This document shows, one piece after another, positions 60,817 through 64,000 of a DNA stretch of 64,000 nucleotides. Every line of letters begins with the position of its first letter. The first letter of the stretch is position 1. Position numbers and translations under genes: made by a program. The notes under the pieces are model-generated. The model saw nothing but the letters and a program-made list of their open reading frames with translations, was not told the DNA's origin and did no database searches. Source of the stretch: Streptomyces sp. ISL-12 (lineage in GTDB: Bacteria > Actinomycetota > Actinomycetes > Streptomycetales > Streptomycetaceae); assembly GCF_018614415.1 (NCBI RefSeq), contig NZ_JAGGOO010000040.1, positions 81,559-145,558 of the forward strand, written 5' to 3'.

Positions 60817-61761
60817 TCAGACCTTGCGGCCCTGCCCCTTCGGCGCCAGCAATTGTTCGCGCAGGGCCGTCAGCTGATGGGAGGCGTCCACCGCCCGTTC
60901 CTCCTCCAGCGTCGTCAGCGCGAGCAGCAGCACGTCCGCCACCACGAGGGCCGTCAGCGACTCCGACGTGATGCCGGTCGGGGTGTGCGGCGCGGTGAGC
61001 ACGGCATCGACGCGGTCACCGAACCGCTCGCCCAGTTCGTCGGTGACCAGCACCACGCGCGCGCCCACCGCCCGAGCCCGCTCCACCAGTACGGTCAGCT
61101 CGTGCAGCGCCCGGCCCGGCTGGAAGATCACCACCGCGTCGTCCCGGCGCAGCGCCAGCAGGTCGTCGGCGAGGGCGAACCCGGTCGCTCCGACGAACCG
61201 CGACCGGCGGCCGATCCGCCCGAGCGCCAGCGCCAGATGCCGCGCGGCCGGCTCCGCGGCAGCGACGCCGAACGCGTGCACCTCCCCGGCGTCCGCGAGC
61301 GCCGCCACCGCCACTCGCAGCGCCTCCGGCTCCGTCAGCCGCCGGGTCTGCTCGATCCGCTCCCGCGCCTCGTCGAGCACCTCGTCCCAGATGCCGTCCA
61401 GGTCCCGCCCGACATGCGCGATGCGCTGCTTCAGCCGCACCTCGGGAGCCACCGCTGCCGTGAAGCCAGCCGCCAACTCCCGCTTCAGCGCGGGCAGTCC
61501 GGCGTACCCGAGGCGCTGGAGGGCCCGCACCACCGTGGCGTTGCTGGTGCCGCTGGCCGTGCCCAGCTGCTGTGCCCCCGCGAAGAGCAGCTGCTCGACA
61601 GGTGCGCCGACCAGGTACTGGGCGACGGCGCGCTCGGAGGCGGACAGACTCTCCCAGTGGTCCCGGACCGCCGCCCGGAGCCGGACCATGCCCTCGGCGT
61701 CGACACCGCCCTCGCCCCGGCGCTCGGAGCCGCCGTGCTCTGAAATTTTCATTACGGTCAT
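60817..61761 (-). CDS. MurR/RpiR-family transcription regulator
   Basis: 314 residues from ATG 61761 with AGGGAAG just upstream; ATG 61752 is an alternative. N-terminal RpiR helix-turn-helix (LSASERAVAQYLVGAPVEQL; LGTASGTSNATVVRALQRLG) and a C-terminal SIS sugar-isomerase domain (VHAFGVAAAEPAARHLALAL; AVVIFQPGRALHELTVLVER; VVLVTDELGERFGDRVDAVL). Divergent from the C45 hydrolase and peptide-binding genes, which it probably controls. A TGAAA-T-TTTCA palindrome overlaps its start region. SIS-domain RpiR proteins usually sense phosphosugars or amino-sugar metabolites. Confidence 0.9.
   Translation of the reverse strand: MTVMKISEHGGSERRGEGGVDAEGMVRLRAAVRDHWESLSASERAVAQYLVGAPVEQLLFAGAQQLGTASGTSNATVVRALQRLGYAGLPALKRELAAGFTAAVAPEVRLKQRIAHVGRDLDGIWDEVLDEARERIEQTRRLTEPEALRVAVAALADAGEVHAFGVAAAEPAARHLALALGRIGRRSRFVGATGFALADDLLALRRDDAVVIFQPGRALHELTVLVERARAVGARVVLVTDELGERFGDRVDAVLTAPHTPTGITSESLTALVVADVLLLALTTLEEERAVDASHQLTALREQLLAPKGQGRKV
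61741..61751. promoter_or_regulatory. Palindrome TGAAATTTTCA at RpiR start
   Basis: An 11-base odd palindrome (TGAAA-T-TTTCA) within the first codons of the RpiR gene, of the GAAAT/ATTTC kind bound by RpiR regulators. A second small dyad GTAA-N6-TTAC lies at 61822-61835 in front of the C45 gene. Confidence 0.4.
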
Positions 61762-61879
61762 TGACTTCCCTGTTGCGGCCGTTACTCTCCTGGACAACGC
61801 ATTCCAAGAGGAGCGCTGCTCGTAATCGAAGTTACAGGACGTAGGTGGTCCAGGCAGCCCTCCCGCAGCTAGGAGAAGA

Positions 61880-63100
61880 ATGACAGCCCCCGCCGTAACG
61901 GCCACCCCAACGCCCCGTACCCTCCCGCTCGTTGAGATTTCCGGCACGCCCCGCGACCGGGGCCGCCAGTACGGCGAGGCCGTCCGCCCCCAGCTCCGTG
62001 CCGCCCTCGCCTATTACGAGGAGGCATTCGGACACGCCGCCGGCCTCACCTGGGCCCAGGTCACGGCCCGGGCCGCCCGCTGGCAGCGGCCGGTGGACGC
62101 CTACGCCCCCGACCTGCTGGAGGAGATGCGCGGCACCGCCGACGGCGCCGGCGTGGACCTGCTCGACGTCCTCGCCCTCAACGCCCGCGGCGAAGTCCTC
62201 TACGACAAGTCCTTCGCCGCCATGGAGACGGAGGGGGAGGCTGACGGGAAGACGGAGGGGGAGACGGACGCACCGGACGGCTGTACCTCCTTCGCCGCCT
62301 TCGGTCCCGCCAGCGGGGACGGCCATGTATGGGCCGGGCAGAACTGGGACTGGCGGGCCGCCGTCGCCGACACGGTCGTCATGCTGCGCATCGTCCAGCC
62401 GCCCGCACCGACCCTGATCATGCAGGTCGAGGCCGGGCAGGTGGGCCGACAGGGCGCCAACTCCGCCGGGCTCGCGCTCAACGCCAACGGTCTGGGCGGC
62501 CGGTTCAGCTCCGCCATCGGCCTGCCGCAGACCGTCGTACGCCGCCGGGTGCTGGACCAGTCCGTCGTCACCGATGCCCTCGATGTGCTGTGCCGCACCC
62601 GCGCGCACATCGCCTCCAACGCCCTGCTGACCTGCCGCGAGGGCTTCGCCATCGACCTGGAGACCACTCCGGCCGGCCACGGCTGGCTCTACCCGACCGA
62701 CGGTCTGCTCGTCCACGGCAACCACTACCAGGCCGGGGTGCCCGCCGCCCTCGCCGCCGACTACCGACCGCTCTCCCCGGACTCCCTGGTCCGCGTACCC
62801 CGCGCCGAACAGGGCCTCAGAGCCCTGCGCGAGTCCACCGGCCCCGACGAGTCCCGCAAGCTGATCAAGCAGGCCATGTCCGACCATCTCGGCCACCCCG
62901 AGTCGCTGTGCACCCATCCGGACGCGCGCCGCCCCGCCGTGCGGCACTGGCAGACCCTCGTCTCCTCCTGCGTGGACCTCACCACCGGCGACTACCACAT
63001 CACCGCCGGCACCCCCTGCGACCGCGACTACCAGCACCTCCCCTGGAACCTCTACGACGGCCCGTACGGCGACGCCGCCACGGCCGGCTGTCCCGCCTGA
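61880..63100 (+). CDS. C45-family autoproteolytic acyltransferase/hydrolase
   Basis: 406 residues from ATG 61880 after AGGAGAAG. The family pattern of penicillin acyl-CoA:6-APA acyltransferase (AAT) is clear: EISGTPRDRGRQYGEAVRPQ, DLLEEMRGTADGAGVDLLDV, LALNARGEVL, and the autoprocessing site at DGCTSFAAFGP: Cys135 would become the new N-terminal nucleophile after cleavage of Gly134-Cys135. HVWAGQNWDWR and GLALNANGLGG follow. An unusual acidic insertion (ETEGEADGKTEGETDAPDG, about 116-134) precedes the cleavage site. No signal peptide, so it acts in the cytoplasm, perhaps on acylated amino acids or small peptides brought in by the next gene. Confidence 0.92.
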   Translation: MTAPAVTATPTPRTLPLVEISGTPRDRGRQYGEAVRPQLRAALAYYEEAFGHAAGLTWAQVTARAARWQRPVDAYAPDLLEEMRGTADGAGVDLLDVLALNARGEVLYDKSFAAMETEGEADGKTEGETDAPDGCTSFAAFGPASGDGHVWAGQNWDWRAAVADTVVMLRIVQPPAPTLIMQVEAGQVGRQGANSAGLALNANGLGGRFSSAIGLPQTVVRRRVLDQSVVTDALDVLCRTRAHIASNALLTCREGFAIDLETTPAGHGWLYPTDGLLVHGNHYQAGVPAALAADYRPLSPDSLVRVPRAEQGLRALRESTGPDESRKLIKQAMSDHLGHPESLCTHPDARRPAVRHWQTLVSSCVDLTTGDYHITAGTPCDRDYQHLPWNLYDGPYGDAATAGCPA

Positions 63101-63103
63101 CAC

Positions 63104-63147
63104 AGGAGCTCACCGATGAGGAGCTCACCGAAGAGGAGTTCAGCATG
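63104..63147 (+). repeat. Triplicated Shine-Dalgarno repeat with 10-codon frame
   Basis: AGGAGCTCACCGATG (63104-63118), AGGAGCTCACCGAAG (63119-63133) and AGGAGTTCAGCATG (63134-63147) are successive copies of a 15-base unit, each starting with AGGAG. The last ends in the real ATG of the peptide-binding gene. The first ends in another ATG (63116) that opens a 10-codon frame ending in TGA at 63146-63148, overlapping that start. Confidence 0.7.
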
Positions 63148-64000
63148 ACGAAAAGAAACGTGGGGACCGCCGCCCTGCTCGCCGCCGGCCTGTTCGCCAC
63201 CGCCGGTTGCAGCGGTGCCGACACCACCGCCACCGGCAGCGTCGACGCCGCGTCCTTGAAACTCACCCCGACCACCCCCGCCGCCCAGGGCGCGGTGGCG
63301 AAGGTGGACTGGCTGCTGGAGGACGAACCCGACTCCCTCGACCTGGACGCCCAGGGCAGCAGCGCCGGCCGCGCCGTCCTCACCAACGTCTGCGAGCGCC
63401 TCTACCAGCTCCAGCCCGACATGACCGTCGAGCCCCTCCTCGCCGAGAAGGCGGCCACCCCCGACGACAAGACCCTCGTCCTCACCGTCCGCGACGGCGT
63501 CACCTTCCACGACGGCTTCGCGCTCACCGCCGACGACGTGCTGTGGAGCCTTGAGCGCCACGCCGACCCGGACATGGAGCAGAGCGACGAGTTCGGCAAC
63601 GTCGCCTCGATGAAGAAGACGGGCGCGGCCGAGATCACCATCCGCTTCACGTCTCCGGACGCCCTGTTCACCAAGGCACTCGCCGGTGACGCCGGCATCG
63701 TCTGGAACAAGGAGCAGGTGGAGAAGGCCGGCCGCGACTTCGGCACCCCCGGCCAGAGCGACGCCTGCTCCGGCCCGTACGAACTGTCCGGCTGGAAGTC
63801 CGGCGACTCGATCACCCTCCGCGCCTACGACGGCTACTGGGGTGAGCGGCCCCTCACCGAGGAGGTCGTCTTCCGCTGGGCCTCCGACAGCGCCCTCGTC
63901 AACGCCCTGAAGACCGGCGCCGCCGACGGCACCTACGCCGAGTCCCCCAACACCGCGTCCGCCTTGCGCGGCATCGAGGGCCTCGACCAGTACTACGGCC
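63145..64000 (+). CDS. Oligopeptide-binding lipoprotein, family 5 (3' end outside window)
   Basis: ATG 63145 after AGGAG; 285 residues visible. Signal MTKRNVGTAALLAAGLFATA with lipobox TAGC (Cys about 22), then a family 5 extracellular solute-binding protein (DppA/OppA type): VDWLLEDEPDSLDLDAQGSS, CERLYQLQPDMTVEPLLAEK, LVLTVRDGVTFHDGFALTAD and SGPYELSGWKSGDSITLRAY. Translationally close to the C45 gene (44 bases), so the two are probably one operon under the divergent RpiR regulator. Permease and ATPase genes of the transporter would be expected outside the window. Confidence 0.92.
   Translation, partial: MTKRNVGTAALLAAGLFATAGCSGADTTATGSVDAASLKLTPTTPAAQGAVAKVDWLLEDEPDSLDLDAQGSSAGRAVLTNVCERLYQLQPDMTVEPLLAEKAATPDDKTLVLTVRDGVTFHDGFALTADDVLWSLERHADPDMEQSDEFGNVASMKKTGAAEITIRFTSPDALFTKALAGDAGIVWNKEQVEKAGRDFGTPGQSDACSGPYELSGWKSGDSITLRAYDGYWGERPLTEEVVFRWASDSALVNALKTGAADGTYAESPNTASALRGIEGLDQYYG

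Overview
The window is 64 kb of very GC-rich DNA (over 70% by eye) with strong G/C third-position bias, GTG starts, many 4-bp start/stop overlaps, hairpin terminators without long U-tracts, and families typical of Streptomyces: XRE-DUF397 pair, DUF574 methyltransferase, DUF5133, Roadblock/LC7 proteins, SpoIIE-type phosphatase with anti-sigma partners, TgmA/TgmB-type graspetide genes, GH10-CBM2 xylanase, PET-hydrolase-like cutinase. It is almost certainly a Streptomyces chromosome segment. I see no rRNA, tRNA, CRISPR array, transposase or integrase.

Layout. 1-9.7 kb: truncated APC permease, Gfo/Idh oxidoreductase, secreted cutinase-like hydrolase, very large LuxR-type ATPase regulator, small lipoprotein, PucR-type regulator, phosphotransferase-like protein lacking its catalytic Asp. 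10-14.9 kb: complete five-gene branched-chain amino acid ABC operon (livF-G-H-M-J order). 15-17.1 kb: DUF574 methyltransferase with a WhiJ-like XRE/DUF397 pair. 17.3-25.3 kb: small hypothetical proteins, a fused ABC exporter, a two-gene graspetide (ATP-grasp RiPP) locus, a DUF1232 protein and a repeat-containing membrane protein. 25.6-29.3 kb: three-subunit molybdenum aldehyde/xanthine oxidoreductase of the PaoABC (YagTSR) type. 29.5-33.1 kb: hypothetical protein, SDR, BrkB/YihY membrane protein. 33.4-35.5 kb: a compact operon of three Roadblock/LC7-like proteins and one PATAN (DUF4388)-like protein with no GTPase or kinase beside it. 35.7-41.2 kb: AraC regulator, DUF4097-like lipoprotein, ferredoxin-NADP reductase, EmrB-type MFS pump, 48-aa basic protein, CsbD stress protein. 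41.3-48.1 kb: SpoIIE phosphatase sensor, GH10 xylanase, GH64 beta-1,3-glucanase, anti-sigma ATPase and STAS antagonist. 48.2-52.2 kb: hypothetical protein, diacylglycerol-kinase-like protein, large catalase, small secreted protein. 52.2-59.6 kb: a minus-strand sugar-uptake operon (solute-binding protein, two permeases, hydroxyacid dehydrogenase, DUF2264 protein) with its DeoR/LacI hybrid regulator. 59.8-64 kb: methyltransferase, RpiR-type regulator divergent from a C45 acyltransferase/hydrolase and an oligopeptide-binding lipoprotein cut by the window edge.

How it fits together. Most of the region is nutrient acquisition (polyester, xylan, beta-glucan, oligosaccharide, amino acid and peptide uptake) with local regulators, plus stress and partner-switching signalling. 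Several regulatory DNA sites are readable: xylanase boxes, a LacI-type palindrome before the glucanase, a shared 13-bp motif tying the sugar operon to its regulator, a back-to-back -35 palindrome, and a triplicated Shine-Dalgarno repeat before the peptide-binding protein. The most interesting candidates for undescribed biology are the GTPase-less Roadblock/PATAN operon, the minimal graspetide pair, and the C45/peptide-binding locus with its repeat leader. Functions are assigned from sequence reading only; no database search was run.
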